64,000 bases of DNA from Nematostella vectensis. Lineage: Eukaryota; Cnidaria; Anthozoa; Actiniaria; Edwardsiidae. Location of the stretch: assembly GCF_932526225.1 (NCBI RefSeq), contig NC_064048.1:2495597-2559596 (forward strand). Reading direction: 5' to 3'. Position 1 is the stretch's first letter. Each line of letters opens with the position of its first letter. Shown here piece after piece: positions 22,270-34,426 of this stretch. Under the pieces are notes generated by a model. It was not told where the DNA came from, did no database searches, and saw only the letters and a program-made list of their open reading frames with translations. Both the position numbers and the translations under genes were made by a program.

Positions 22270-25200
22270 TTATACTGTTCCAATATTTCGGTACATCTTG
22301 ATCCTATCTGGAAGCTTTTCTCTGAACAACAGAGGATCCGCCCTGAATTCCACTGTCTTTAGCGGGACCTTCCCTCCGTAAGCACGCACGAACTCATTCA
22401 AACAGTCAGAGCGCTCCGCAAAGTGGCCTGGGTCGGCCCACAGGGAGTCCGAAGTACAGTCCGCGCAACGAAATCGCTTTCTGGAGGTCACCTTATATAG
22501 GAGAGTTTGAAGGATTAGGTAAAAACAGGTTCAAATGTTTTAGAACTGGGGGATCAAAAAAGGAAAGGAGGTCTAGGGATGACGAGGAAAAAGGTAAAAC
22601 GAGAAGGAAAATATATCGTGAATTATCCGAGAGTCGAGGAAGGGTCTCCTGCCCCTTCCTTTTGTTCTCACAGGTCCCCCCCCCCCAAAAAAAAAAAAAA
22701 AAAAAAAAAAGGAGGGAGTAGCTTGTGGAGGAGGCTAAGACCTGACGTGGACAAAAGGTCTCTTACCTTTATGGGCGCCTTGCCCGTGTAATTGGCAATC
22801 ATAAAGTTCATGGCGATGTCCTCGCAATTCATGTGGGAGTCCACCCAAGAGCGCACGTGATACGGCATCATGTAGGTGAACAAATGGCTGAAGTACTGCG
22901 CATGCCACAAACAAATGACGTCACAATATAGAAATGAAAATAGTGCAATACTTGTTATCCTCGGAGATTCAACGCCTAATGGACAAGCGGAAAGAGAAAC
23001 GGGCGACGTACTGGGTCACTGACGATTACTAATTTGTATTTCGTTCATATGAGTTGCCCGAGGAAAGTGAGACAACATGCAAAGTATAACCACGATAACA
23101 GGTTCCTGGGGGCCTGGGACATTTTAAATCATAAGAAAATGACCAGTAGGTGCGTGGCTGTGCCCCCATTTTTTTCTTAATGTTTCTGCATCGTGTTCCC
23201 CCAATATTACGGGGCTTGCTACAGCTCTGGTTTCCCCTTGATAATATTAATTGTACTATCATGCAAAATAATGCGAGAACAAGAAATTCCTTGACATCTC
23301 TTTCGCATATTGCTCAGCCATCACTCATATTATAGGGGTTTTTTTGATAAAAAAAAATTAACTTGTCACACAATCACACTCGCTCAACACGCAGCCCAAT
23401 ACGGAGCTTAGTAGAAGGGACATTTGTTTGGAGTCTTGATGAAGTAATCATACAAAAGACTGCAACAGTCCTCCAATCAAGACTGGCAGATGAAATACCT
23501 CTACCAATCAGAATATCAGATCTAGTGATGTTACCTTGTGGTGGAATGCCACTCCTGTAAGTACCATTGACACGTCATTGGTCCATTCCGAGTCATACTT
23601 GAGTTTGCTCGCATTATCGTACAGATGGATACGGCCAGGGAAGCCAACCAGACGGTCAGGGAACTCCCGCCATGCCTACACAATACATGAGCTATCTGAT
23701 TTATTTAGGAACGGCAACGGAAACAGTTATTGCAAGAGGGACGTGGAAGATGCTTTCATGAGCATTGAAAGCATTTCAAACATGCTTCAATAATAATCAT
23801 AATAAGTATCGCGAACCGCGTTTTCAAAACACGATTTCTTTTGGTTTTCTGTTCCGTCAGTAAAACCATTCTAAGCCAATCAGAATCTCGCTTTGTGCCA
23901 TCCTCGGGACAAAAACCAGACAGTGTCGCGACAGAAAGCCATTGGTCGTTTAGTAAAAAATACTCGCTAGATATTTGTGCCGAGTCAGCAGCATCTAAAG
24001 ATAAGTGCGCTTTCGCATAACAATAGAACAATATGTCTGATGAAAGAAAATGTTTATGCAACAGTTCCACTTAGGGGATTCATTTTTATTATAACTTTTA
24101 TTTCATGCTGTTCAGGAAGACAAAACTTCCATTGTTCTGCAGTGGAAGTTTCTGTTACAATACGTTATAAATTATAGTCCACCAATTAAGCCGTACCTCT
24201 CAACTCTCCCGCATTAGGCGGGAGTCTCAAGATTTTAGACACCTGCCGCGCTGAGCACAAAATCTCCCGCTTTTAGCGGTTTTTATCGCTTCCCAAAAAT
24301 TATTCTATAGAAAATAGCGCAATTTATCTAACACACTCGGTTTCTATACGGCACATCTTTGGGGACCCAGGGCGTACTGAGAGTATTAAACGCCAGACAA
24401 GCGCCGCGGCGCGCTCGTCCGCTTCCGGCTCGCGCTCGTTACGCTCAGCGCTCGTTTCGGCTCAGTACGCCCTGGGTCCCCGAGGATGTATAAGGCAAAC
24501 GCCTGCAAGGTTAAACCCACCCCTCCCCCCCAAAAAAAAGTAAATTTACCACACCCCTCCCCCCAAAAAATTCTCAAGTCTTGAGCTTTTCGGAGGTTGA
24601 CAGGTCGAATGCTAAGCTCACCTCAAATCCAAACTCCAGCTCATCAGTAGAGAGCATGAGAATATCGTCATCAATAGCAAGGATCGCTTCTGTCTCGATC
24701 TCACTATACGGGTAAAACCTATAAAGAACCAAATAATGCAATCACCGTCTAGTCTCTATCGAAGCGGCGCTCTCTTAAACAGTCTCACTCCATATGGCAA
24801 GCATTATACATATAAAACACATTAAATCTGTATATGTTTTTCCATTAGTACACCAAAAACTGGTATTCGACTCTGTCAATAAGACTTCTTCAGGGCAGAC
24901 TGAAGAAGGTGAATCGTTACAAGCTTATTTACAGTTATAATGTTTTTGCGCCTCGCGCCACTATTTTGATGTAAATAAGATTGTAACGATTCACCTTCTT
25001 CAATCTGCCCTGAAGAAGCCTTATTAAAGACGAAAACTTGGCAGTCTCAATACTCGTGTGGTTCTCGGGTGGTTCTCGTGTGGTTCTCGTGTGGTTCTTC
25101 CGAAAACCCCTGGCTACGGGCCTTTTTTTTTTTTTTTTTTTTTCAATGAAAGTAAGCCCTTTCTGACATTTCTGGCTGAGTCGTAAGCACTGTTGTTATT

Positions 25201-28200
25201 TTGCCGCCAAACGCTGGAGCGCGGATTTGCTACCCATTAAGTCACGTGATTTCTTAGTGCAAATCGCCAATTGGATACCACTCTTTGAATGAATAACAGA
25301 CCTGTTGCTAAGACGGTTCCTTTTCGCCTGGATGACCTTGACTGGTTTTGGAAGCTTTGGCCACTTGGAAACTTGGAAACAAATTTACGAAGGTCGACCA
25401 TCAAATTAGGAAAGCTGATCTTTGGTAGCAAAACAAACAACAGCCACACAACCAGGACAATAGCAAAAAATACAAAATATATCAACAGGAACAACAGCAA
25501 CAATGACAATAACAACAGAAATAGTAACAACAACAGCAACAACAACAGCAACAACAATAACGAAGACAACAGCGTCACAAACAACAATAATAGCAGAAAG
25601 TACACAAACTGTAACGTAAACAATATCAGCAATATCAATATCAATCAGCAACATCAAAAACAACATGATTATTACCATAATTTTCCAAACCAACAGTATC
25701 GTTCTGCTGTAACCGCTTACCAGATGGTGGGGCTTTCTTTACATTGTTCCAGACAACAACAATCTGTAAAAGCATCACAAACATGGCTCTTAGTGACCAT
25801 TATCAAAATCCAACAACTCTGTCTAACTGCATAAGATTAAATATTCTAATGCATTTTTTCCTCCGAGCATTCTATGCATTTTCTGATTGCTGGATGATTT
25901 GCTACTAGGGATCATAACACAAAACAGGAACAGCGATGAACATGAGGTGGTCACATGAAATTTTTCAAGTGATGGGAGAGCCTACCACTCATCCTGGGGT
26001 GAATGGGTGATCACATGCTTGGGGAACCTTGAATATTTCCACAGTTATCAAAGAGACATCACCGCTTAGCCTAATCCCTTTTAATGTTCTCTAGCCTTGG
26101 AAAGTTTTTTTTTTTCCAGTGCAAGAGGACCGAATATCACTCCCATCACTACATGAAGGCAGCTCATTTCTGGACCTTTTCCAAACCGCCACCTTTATTA
26201 TGAAAACAAAAATTAGATGGCATTTTGATACATGTTTATGTGCCTTTTAAAACAACTTATCCAGTCCGACTGGGTAATGCATGATTTTGTATGTTATGAA
26301 AACCTATGCACATGAGATTTTTATCTCTCAGTAGTAAATAAAATACACTAGAATCACTGTGAATTTTAGTCTACCCAACAACTAAAATAGCTCAATTCTA
26401 TTTTTAAAGTATCAAATAAACAGGGAAAATTTTATTTTTTAAGTTTTGAATATTCAAAACAACATTGTCACGCAAGCCGAATTTACTGACTTTAAAATTG
26501 GCTGGAAGCTGTTTAGCACACTAACCTTGGCCAGACTAGGTGTGTCTGCAATCTTGCGAAGAACTTTAAACATCATATCAACCCTATCATAGGAGAGTAC
26601 AACTGCCGTGAATCCCTGGGACCGAGGAGGGATCAGTGGCAAAAACAGAGGCGGGCCAACGGATGACTGAAGAAGACAAAGAAGATACAGGTCAAGACTG
26701 AATTTAAAAAAAAATTAGAACAAAAACATTGACTTCTGATACATGTTGCAGCTGATCACAGAATCTCAAACTGTTGTATCTTTCCTCTGACGAAGGGCTA
26801 TGGCTCAAAATGCCTAAAAAAAAACTACTCTGTTGTCACAGAGGTGTAAAACATCTTTGTTGAGCTATTACAATGATTTTGCAACACCTAAGTACAGTAA
26901 ACAACTTTTTTACAGCTTTTTTTAAAATACAAACTCAGGAGCATAACCTGGGCTTTAAAGGGGCATAAAAGACAAAATCATAAATACTACTGTACTATGT
27001 GAGCAAACACCCCCCATTCTGCATGTTACTCAAAAGATTACAAGATGTGTTGAGTGAAATAAGACCATAGGCAGCACAAGGGAATGCTAACATTCTGTAC
27101 TTACTGATGTATCTCCCTTTGAAGTCAGGTATGGTGCATTCCAATCCTTAAAAAAATAAACAAGTTACATATAAAACCCTTTATTGAAGAGATAGAAACT
27201 CTATTAGAAACAGGCAAATGTCCACAATCACAACATTTGAGGCCCCCTTGAAGGCTCAAGAAGCAAAGAAAACATAAACAAAATAAAAACAATTGCTGTG
27301 AGAAATGAAGCATACCTCATACATGCATGCGTGGTGCTTGTACACCCGGTCATTGATCACTCTCAGTGTTGTCAAGGCAATTTTACCCATAGAACTGAAG
27401 TAGTTCTCCCACATGAACTTCCCCTTTAACACAAAAAGACATCTTCTATTATTACTAGTTACTTTTTCTTTGTATTAGGGACAATCAGGGGTGATGGTTT
27501 GTAGAAATAAAATAATCAATAAATTGGAGTAGTTCATCACTCTCATCGCAGCTAGATGCTTAATTGGGAGAGCACAGATTCAGAGGTGGTTGTGTTTAAG
27601 GCATGGCAAGGCACCTCAGGCATCCGCCATACAACTCATGTCTGACCAGGATCACAGCTAAAGATCAAATTGTTGGTTTTGTGGAGGGAGGAAAACAGGA
27701 GAACCCGAAAAAAAAAACAATCGGATTAAAGGCAAGATCAACTAACTCAACTCACATCGGAACCGGGAATCAAACCCAGAACCCAGTGGTGAGAGGCACA
27801 GGCACTAAAAAGCGACCGGGAAACATGTGGTGAGACACAGGCACTACAGAGCAACCGGGAAACCTGTGGTGAGACACAGGCACTACAGAGCGACCAGGAA
27901 ACCTGTGGTGAGAAGCACAGGCGCTACAGAGCGACCGGGAAACCTGTGGTGAGAGGCACAGGCACTACAGAGCGACCGGGAAACCTGTGGTGAGAAGCAC
28001 AGGCACTACAGAGCGACCGGGAAACCTGTGGTGAGAGGCACAGGCACTACAGAGCGACCGGGAAACCTGTGGTGAGAGGCACAGGCGCTATAGGGCGACC
28101 GGGAAACCTGTGGTGAGAAGCACAGGCACTACAGAGCGACCGGGAAACCTGTGGTGAGAGGCACAGGCGCTACAGGGCGACCGGGAAACCTGTGGTGAGA

Positions 28201-31200
28201 GGCACAGACACTACAGAGCGACCGGGAAACCTGTGGTGAGAGGCACAGGCACTACAGAGCGACCGGGAAACCTGTGGTGAGACACAGGCACTACAGAGCG
28301 ACAGGGAAACCTGTGGTGAGAGTCACAGGCGCTACAGAGCGACCGGGAAACCTGTGGTGAGAGGCACAGGCACTATAGAGCGACCAGGAAACCTGTGGTG
28401 AAAGGCACAGGCACTAAAGAGCGACTGGGAAACCTGTGGTGAGAGGCACAGGCGCTATAGAGCGACCGGGAAACCTGTGGTGAGAGGCACAGGCACTACA
28501 GAGCGACCGGGAAACCTGTGGTGAGAGGCACAGGTGCTACAGAGCGACTGGGAAACTTGTGGTGAGAGGCACAGGTGCTACAGAGCGACTGGGAAACCTG
28601 TGGTGAGAGGCACAGGCACTACAGAGCGACCGGGAAACCTGTGGTGAGACACAGGCACTACAGAGCGACCGGGAAACCTGTGGTGAGAGTCACAGGCGCT
28701 ACAGAGCGACCAGGAAACCTGTGGTGAAAGGCACAGGCACTACAGAGCGACTGGGAAACCTGTGGTGAGAGGCACAGGCGCTATAGAGCGACCGGGAAAC
28801 CTGTGGTGAGAGGCACAGGCACTACACGGGTGGCCAAGTGTGTTAGCGCGTCGGCCTCTCACCGCTGTGGCCAAGGTTCGAATCCTGGCTCAAACTGGGG
28901 ATTTTTCCGGGTTCCTGCCTTGGTTCGAATTTGTGTCACAAGTGAGTTGAAGTTATTCTCCCGTGTTTCCAGTCTTCTCGGATAAGGACACTAAACCGGA
29001 GGTCCCGTCTCTTCAAGCTGCACTACATTAACCTGAACCGAAGGGACGTAAAAGAACCACTGGGGACGCAATAAACCCTCTGGCAGTGACCACCCCCAGT
29101 GACAGTGCTTACAATGCTTACTAACAATACACTCAAGGGGGTACTTGAATTGGAGCCTAGCTCTGTTGTGCCTTCCGCACCAGTAAAACTGGTGGAAATA
29201 GAATAAAGAATACAGAGCGACCGGGAAACCTGTGGTGAGAGGCACAGGTGCTACAGAGCGACTGGGAAACCTGTGGTGAGAGGCACAGGTGCTACAGAGC
29301 GACTGGGAAACCTGTGGTGAGAGGCACAGGCACTACAGAGCGACCGGGAAACCTGTGGTGAGACACAGGCACTACAGAGCGACCGGGAAACCTGTGGTGA
29401 GAGTCACAGGCGCTACAGAGCGACCGGGAAACCTGTGGTGAGAGGCACAGGCACTACAGGGCGACGCTCTGCCAACTGCAATACCTGCTACCCCAGTGGT
29501 TATTATGAATTCTACCTCCAGGCTCCCAGGCAAAACAACAGAAAGAGAAAAGAAGCAAAAATTGGTTGAACATGACTAGCTTATATGTACATATTTTGCC
29601 CTCATCTCCCTATTATGAAAAGCAGTCAAGTCCCTTCCAGCACTCTTCCCAATTTTGATTCCTAGAACTAATTCCTGGTTAAGTCACCTGCAGTCTCATG
29701 TCTTTGATCTGATTTTGTGAGTAGTCCTTAAGAATGAGGGGAATCCTGTCAATTTCATTCTCAGATACAACCACAGCTGCCCTGGAAAAAAAAAAAAAAA
29801 AATGAAGATTCAGTAAGTACAGGGGTTTCTTAGGCCCTAGCAGCCGGCGGAACTGCCAGTGATTTAGGTTTGAAGATTTGAACTAATAAAATAAAATAAA
29901 ATAACTTCCACCCCCTACTTTGAAACTCCTGAAGTATATCCAGCACTTTGTACTAGAGGCAGTGTTCTACTTTATCATCCCATTGGCCTTATATTTGATG
30001 TCTCAAAGTGATGGGGTGCACTTTGCCACAACACCTTACATTCTCACGGGCCACCTACAGCATGGGATATCTTTTGGGAACCTTGTCATGCTGGTCATAC
30101 CTTTTCCAGTCCAGTACTTCAGAAAATGGCAAAACATAGTCATCACTAACCACTATGGGAATACAGCCCTGTAAAATATCAAGTAAACATTATCAACTTA
30201 TGTAGGTAGGAAGGAGAAAAAAAAATAATGACAAGGAAATATAATTGTGGTGATGGTGATGGGGATGGGGATGGCGATGGCGGTATTGATGGTGGAGGTG
30301 ATGATGATGGTAGCAATGGTTAAATGATGATGATAATTTAGCGAGTGTTGATGATGGTGGTGGTAATTGTGATGAATGGTAATGGGGATAATGATGGTAT
30401 CGGTGGGGGTGATGATGATAATAGGTTTAAAAAAGTCATGGCAACACCATTGGTGATTGGCAGTGAAGATGATGCTGACTGAGGATGACAATGATGGTAG
30501 TGATGATGGAATCATGAAAGATTATTATTTATACCAACCATCATCAGAGAATCCAGTAAAGCAGTTTGTCCAAGTCTAGCACCTCTTATAACAAGACAAA
30601 ATGTAGCCCTCTGAAAAAGACAAAATAAAAAGCAAAATCCATGGTGGGTCAAAAATTATTTAACCATTTGAGTTTTTCTTCCGCTGGTGAGGCATGAGAG
30701 ATTCAGGACTTCCTATAATATTAAAGACTTAGCAAATTAACCAATCATAGAGGGAAAAAAACTTAATTCAATTGTACAATTTCTTGCCTCTTACCAACTC
30801 TTGCTAATAGAATGAGATATAGGGTGAATAATAGGGTGAATAAGAGATATTCATATGACTCTCACACCATTAGATAAGCACTACCACTACCATAAGCACT
30901 ATCCATTACCATTATATGAGGGTGATCATACATCTTTTTGCCTCAACACCTCTTGCACATGATACTGTATGAGGCCTTGAACAAGGGACCAATAATCGTG
31001 ACTACTCTGCCACCCCTCCCTAGGCATCTTTTGGCCTACCTGCATGATATGGGGGTAATCGTACATCTTCTTGCCTCTACACCTCTTGCTCACTGTATGA
31101 GGCTTGGGACAAAGACCCAGCACGAGATACTCATGACTCTGAGAGGCCAGCTTATCAACACTCTTCCTGAACTCTTCATGGATGTTCACTTGGGTGGATA

Positions 31201-33871
31201 TGACCTGCCATTTACTCTGCCTGCGGGTATGAGAGTTATATGAGTCTAGGTTCATGGTCGGATGAAGCTGGGATTTCTTAAGGGGGTGCCCCATGGCGGG
31301 GGAAGGATTAAGACCATTATATGACCTTATGTTATTTTTTTTTTGCTTTTAAAACTTACATGTACAAGTAATGCATGGTAGAATACCACAAGAGGCTGTT
31401 TGGAATTATCAACCAATTAATTTCCAGGAGCCTTTATTGCTTTTAACGTGAGCTTCGCTGCATCGCCGAACATAAAGGGGGATATAAACATAGATTTGTT
31501 TTTGTCTTTTGGGATTTTCTGTTCCGCCAATCAGATTTTTGCCATCTCTCGCCTAGTGCAGTTGCATGGCTTTCTGTCGCGACACAGAGGATAGCCAGGG
31601 AAGTGCACAAAGTCAGACTCTGATTGGCTCAGAATGGTTTTACTGACGGAACAGAAAACCAAATCGTGTTTTGAAAACGCGGGTCGCAATAGTAACTGCA
31701 GTGTTTATTACAGTCCTAAGGAGAACCTCGTTTACGACCACAAGAGGTGGTGTGTCTTATCCTTCGGTCTGAGTTTGACTACCCAAAATAGTTAATGTGA
31801 TTTTCTGTATATTTTTTACATTTTCTTATATTGAGATGTTGTATTATTTAAATGGCATAATTATCGATTCACTAATTTAAATGTTATCTAATTTCCTACA
31901 GTTTTTGGAAGAATACACTTCTGATATGTTAAAGTTGTTTATCGAGAGGGGGCACCAACACATAAAACATATAGCGAATTATTTTTATATTATTTTCCAG
32001 ATTTTTGCTTTCCTAAAGGGTGGAGCACCGGCACCCCTGGCACCAACTCACTGGTTTCTATTACCATATTACTGGCTCCTTATTGTTATCAGGATTAAGA
32101 CCATTATATGACCTCATGTTATTTTTTTGCTTTTAAAATTTACATGTACAAGTAATGCATGTCTTCAGAAGAAGGGGGGCACAGCGGGGGGGGGGGGGGG
32201 GGGGGCACAGCCTCCCTAGATCTAAAAGCCTTTATCTGTTAATTGCACTAAGGCATGACAGCAACACTCATTTCTGTGTTCCTTTTGGCATGAATTTGCC
32301 ATTAACAACGTCATAAGACTTTTTTTTGTTAGTGTAATTCACCTGTTTCTTGGAGCTGCCCTGTGTTTCACAGTGAGTGCATTGAAGACGGGGATACTGA
32401 CATCAAAGCCAGGTCGGTAGGTCTGCGTGGACATGCCTCCCCCTGCCTGAATGGCTTTGCCGAGAGGAACATCCAGGATTGAGTTAAAGTCAGGGGGGCC
32501 TCCAGGTAGCATGTTGAATATTAAGTGATTCTGACCTGAGTACTTCCATCTGTGCAATGAGAAAGGACACTCTTTGAAGCCTTCCCCAACAAAACCACGC
32601 CCTGGGGGTAGGGGGGGTAGGGGGAGAGGGGGCAACCTTTGATATAAAACAATCAACAAGTGGTTCAAAGAAATTTCAAAAGGACTGGGAGAGTCTGTGA
32701 ATTCTTTTAAACCTTTTCTTTTGAGTTATACTTAACTTTTTTTGTTTAAATTTTTCTTAGTGCATTGTCATTGAAAAAAACAGGGTTGAAGATTTATGAG
32801 TGTAGGTGTTAGAAATAAGACTTTTTGAAGGCTTTTATCAGAGGAAAGGAAAGAAACATTATCAAACAATTATTCACTTCACTACAAATAAATAAAAAGT
32901 GTGTTCTTTCTATAATCACGAAACAGTATAAGGATAGAAAAGTTTTTGCTGCACCATACTAGAGTATTTACATAATGACCCATTATATAACATTATATAA
33001 CAGTTGAGGTTGTTGGCTGCATTGTGGCAAGTAGACATTGGTTAAAGGAAGTCTTACATTTTTCTAGTTTGCACTAAGAAATCATGAGAATTTTGGGTGG
33101 CAAACAAGACACTCAAGGTTTTAGCGTCCAAGTAACAAAAATTAAAGGTAATTTGATACCAGAAAGCTCTTTGTCAGAAAGGGCTTATTTTTATTGAAAC
33201 ATTTTATTTTTTGTCGCTATCTTGCGTGACAGACAAAGACATTTCTTTTTTTCTTTTTCTTTTGGCTTGAACTCAAAAAGTCATGAGATTTCTTAGAGCT
33301 TATCGCCTTTTCTCTAACCCAAAATTATAGGAACAATCCTACAATAGCCTATTATCGGTACTCACGTCTCTAAGGCAGCTAGCGCCTGGGCTGTTGCTTT
33401 TAAATCCATGCCATTTTGATTGAGTGTATCAAGAGGTGGTATGATAATACATGCTTTGTCTTTGTCATCTGTGTAATAACTACTTTCCTTGATAGCTGTC
33501 AACATCTCATCAAAATGCACAGAAATGGGTTTCAAATTGAGAGTTCTTTCTTTTTCATTCAAAAATGTCGAATATGGGTAGACGTAAACACTAATAAGGC
33601 TATTCTCGTTAAATCTGCACCGATATATATCAAAACAAGAGTGCATTCGGCATTTAGGTGCGGTATTTTGAGGAAATTGCATGTGTTTTGTGACTCGAAT
33701 AGCATCAGAAGTGACATCGTCGACATGTCCGCCTCTTGTTGGATGATATTTCATTGTCCGTAAAGTCGACCAGATCTGTGAGCCGACAAAGACTAAAAGT
33801 GCAGCGAGAAGCACGATGGTAAGAATGACTCCTTTCGTTTTTAAACGCATTTTTGTAGTAAGTTCACACAA
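22270..33871 (-). CDS. EXT2: Exostosin-2, heparan sulfate co-polymerase
   Basis: EXT2 partners EXT1 in the Golgi to polymerise heparan sulfate (alternating GlcA and GlcNAc). Fifteen exons join in frame on the reverse strand, read from the start: 33366-33871, 32343-32549, 31040-31220, 30539-30610, 30101-30168, 29688-29781, 27316-27423, 27105-27146, 26526-26666, 25721-25763, 25302-25371, 24622-24718, 23535-23675, 22767-22895, 22270-22491. The product is 706 residues, near the usual 718. A type II membrane anchor spans about 15-34. The exostosin (GT47) domain follows ([30 protein letters not shown]), then the GT64 domain ([15 protein letters not shown]) with the metal-binding DDD at 527-529 and [11 protein letters not shown] near the end. 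Exon 11 (70 nt, coding [10 protein letters not shown]) lies beside an AAC repeat and is easily missed. Exon 4 uses a weak GTTGGT donor. A second ATG at codon 8 is an alternative start. Confidence 0.94.
22678..22709. repeat. Poly-C / poly-A tract in EXT2 last intron
   Basis: About 12 C followed by about 22 A. On the EXT2 sense strand it reads T22 G12, just downstream of the exon 14 donor. Confidence 0.85.
23805..23945 (-). mobile_element. Fragment of a palindromic MITE family
   Basis: GCGTTTTCAAAACACGATTT, TTTTCTGTTCCGTCAGTAAA and GTGTCGCGACAGAAAGCCAT are shared, in opposite orientation, with the fuller copy at 31495-31695. It lies in EXT2 intron 12. Confidence 0.65.
24192..24605. mobile_element. 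MITE (ACCTCTCAAC ends) with a nested palindrome at 24354-24487
   Basis: The outer ends ACCTCTCAACTCTCCCGC and GGAGGTTGACAGGT are partial inverted complements. The inner segment has strong arms: GGGGACCCAGGGCGTACTGAG is mirrored by CTCAGTACGCCCTGGGTCCCC, with a GC-rich loop rich in GCGCTCG words. One element probably inserted in another. It lies in EXT2 intron 12. Confidence 0.6.
24880..25024. mobile_element. Near-perfect hairpin MITE
   Basis: The arm CTTCTTCAGGGCAGACTGAA, extending through GAAGGTGAATCGTTACAA, is mirrored by TTGTAACGATTCACCTTC and CTGCCCTGAAGAAG. The arms total about 55 bp around a short GC-rich loop. The flanking AATAAG and CTTATT extend the symmetry. Confidence 0.75.
25440..25645. 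repeat. (AAC)n simple repeat in EXT2 intron 10
   Basis: An imperfect AACAACAGC / AACAACAAT run lies about 70 bp from EXT2 exon 11, on the intron-10 side. It opens long Asn/Ser-rich and Leu/Val-rich frames on the two strands that are not genes. Confidence 0.85.
27485..27830 (-). mobile_element. Candidate tRNA-type SINE, reverse strand, in EXT2 intron 7-6 region
   Basis: On the reverse strand the region near 27760-27800 reads GGGTTTGATTCCCGG, a good RNA polymerase III B box. It is preceded by GCCTCTCACCAC, which also occurs upstream of the B box in the forward SINE at 28826. A unique body follows towards 27485. The head runs directly into the 41-bp minisatellite. The boundaries are soft. Confidence 0.5.
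27785..29465. repeat. 41-bp minisatellite, about 30 copies, in EXT2 intron
   Basis: The unit is GAGAGGCACAGGCACTACAG then AGCGACCGGGAAACCTGTGGT. Variants replace GAGAGGCACA with GAGACACA, GCACT with GCGCT, or ACC with ACT. The array is split at 28826-29210 by a SINE. Higher-order order of variants is similar on both sides of the SINE. It lies between EXT2 exons 7 (27316-27423) and 6 (29688-29781). Confidence 0.93.
28826..29210 (+). mobile_element. tRNA-derived SINE inserted in the minisatellite
   Basis: The head carries a tRNA-like A box (GGTGGCCAAGTGTG) and B box (GGTTCGAATCC) about 50 bp apart. An unrelated body follows, and the tail ends GAATAGAATAAAGAA. The minisatellite reads ...CACTAC before it and TACAGAGCG after it, so it interrupts one repeat unit with at most a TAC duplication. 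Direction is opposite to EXT2 transcription. Confidence 0.8.
30235..30510. repeat. (GAT)n-rich simple repeat in EXT2 intron 4
   Basis: A degenerate run of GATGATG, GGTGATG and GGGGATG triplets. It reads as a His/Thr/Ile-rich frame on the reverse strand, which I treat as an artefact. Confidence 0.8.
30905..31170 (-). repeat. Tandem duplication of EXT2 exon 3 end and donor
   Basis: The last about 125 bases of exon 3 and its donor (GT at 31039-31038) recur 130 bp further into the intron, with a GT at 30909-30908. Shared blocks on the EXT2 strand include CCTCATACAGT, GCAAGAGGTGT, GAGGCAA and AAGATGTA. The copy has a stop after the AAGATGTA block and indels, so it is a dead pseudo-exon. Confidence 0.75.
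31297..32162. repeat. About 75-bp direct repeats flanking a 0.7-kb segment
   Basis: GGATTAAGACCATTATATGA and the following GTTATTTTTTT, TTTACATGTACAAGTAATGC occur at 31305-31378 and again at 32093-32162 in the same orientation. The segment between holds a palindromic MITE. It could be a small segmental duplication or the remains of an insertion bounded by direct repeats. Confidence 0.65.
31495..31695 (+). mobile_element. Palindromic MITE (family copy)
   Basis: GATTTTCTGTTCCGCCAATCAGA is mirrored by TCTGATTGGCTCAGAATGG, ACGGAACAGAAAACC at the other end. A related fragment in opposite orientation lies at 23805-23945. Confidence 0.65.
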
Positions 33872-34426
33872 TCAGTCTGAAATCCGATAGAATTTAGGAC
33901 AAAATGAAGTCTGTCTTGTGCCTTGCCTTGAAAATCACCAACTTATCAGCAATCAGTACTCTACGCACGCATGCCTCCATCCAACTTAAATAGCTCCCAT
34001 GTTGTTCTGTGATCAAACACACTATTTCTTGTCCAAAAAGGCATCTTTTGGAAAGAAGTGTAAAAATCAAAACCACAACACGGAGCTCATCAAATTTGAG
34101 CCCGCTGTACAATACCTAAGTTTCAGCGCAGCAAATTTTTTTAGAGCACCTGTGAAATGTTTTCTTACTACTTATTATATGAAAAAGAGTCTTTATTTCT
34201 ATAGATAAAAAGAAACTCTTTTGATTATAACAAAATAGTTATAAAGCTTTTTTTATTTGAGTAACATACACTTTACCAAAACTGGGTAGCCTGTGGTAAC
34301 TTTTTAGTCTCTCGCGGCAAGTAGCTTGTAACGCCTGGCGAAAGCTGATGTTTTGTTCATCCGCCGAAGGACTTCTATGCTTCACTCCACACAGAAATAA
34401 CGATAGCGAGGAGGTAGAAATAAAGA
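33872..34426. promoter_or_regulatory. Shared 5' region of divergent EXT2 and FCSK
   Basis: Only 555 bp separate the EXT2 start codon (reverse, 33871) from the FCSK start codon (forward, 34427). Both 5' UTRs and both promoters must fit here unless upstream non-coding exons exist. No clear TATA box, CpG-rich core or tandem repeat is visible. The segment is free of the minisatellites that fill the flanking introns. Confidence 0.6.

Noticed and set aside
25237-25834. Asn-rich forward and Leu-rich reverse frames
   Set aside because: They come from the (AAC)n repeat. The only real coding DNA here is EXT2 exons 11 (25302-25371) and 10 (25721-25763), in another frame.
28826-28900. A functional tRNA gene
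   Set aside because: The A and B boxes are present, but the segment does not fold into a complete cloverleaf and continues into a SINE body and tail.
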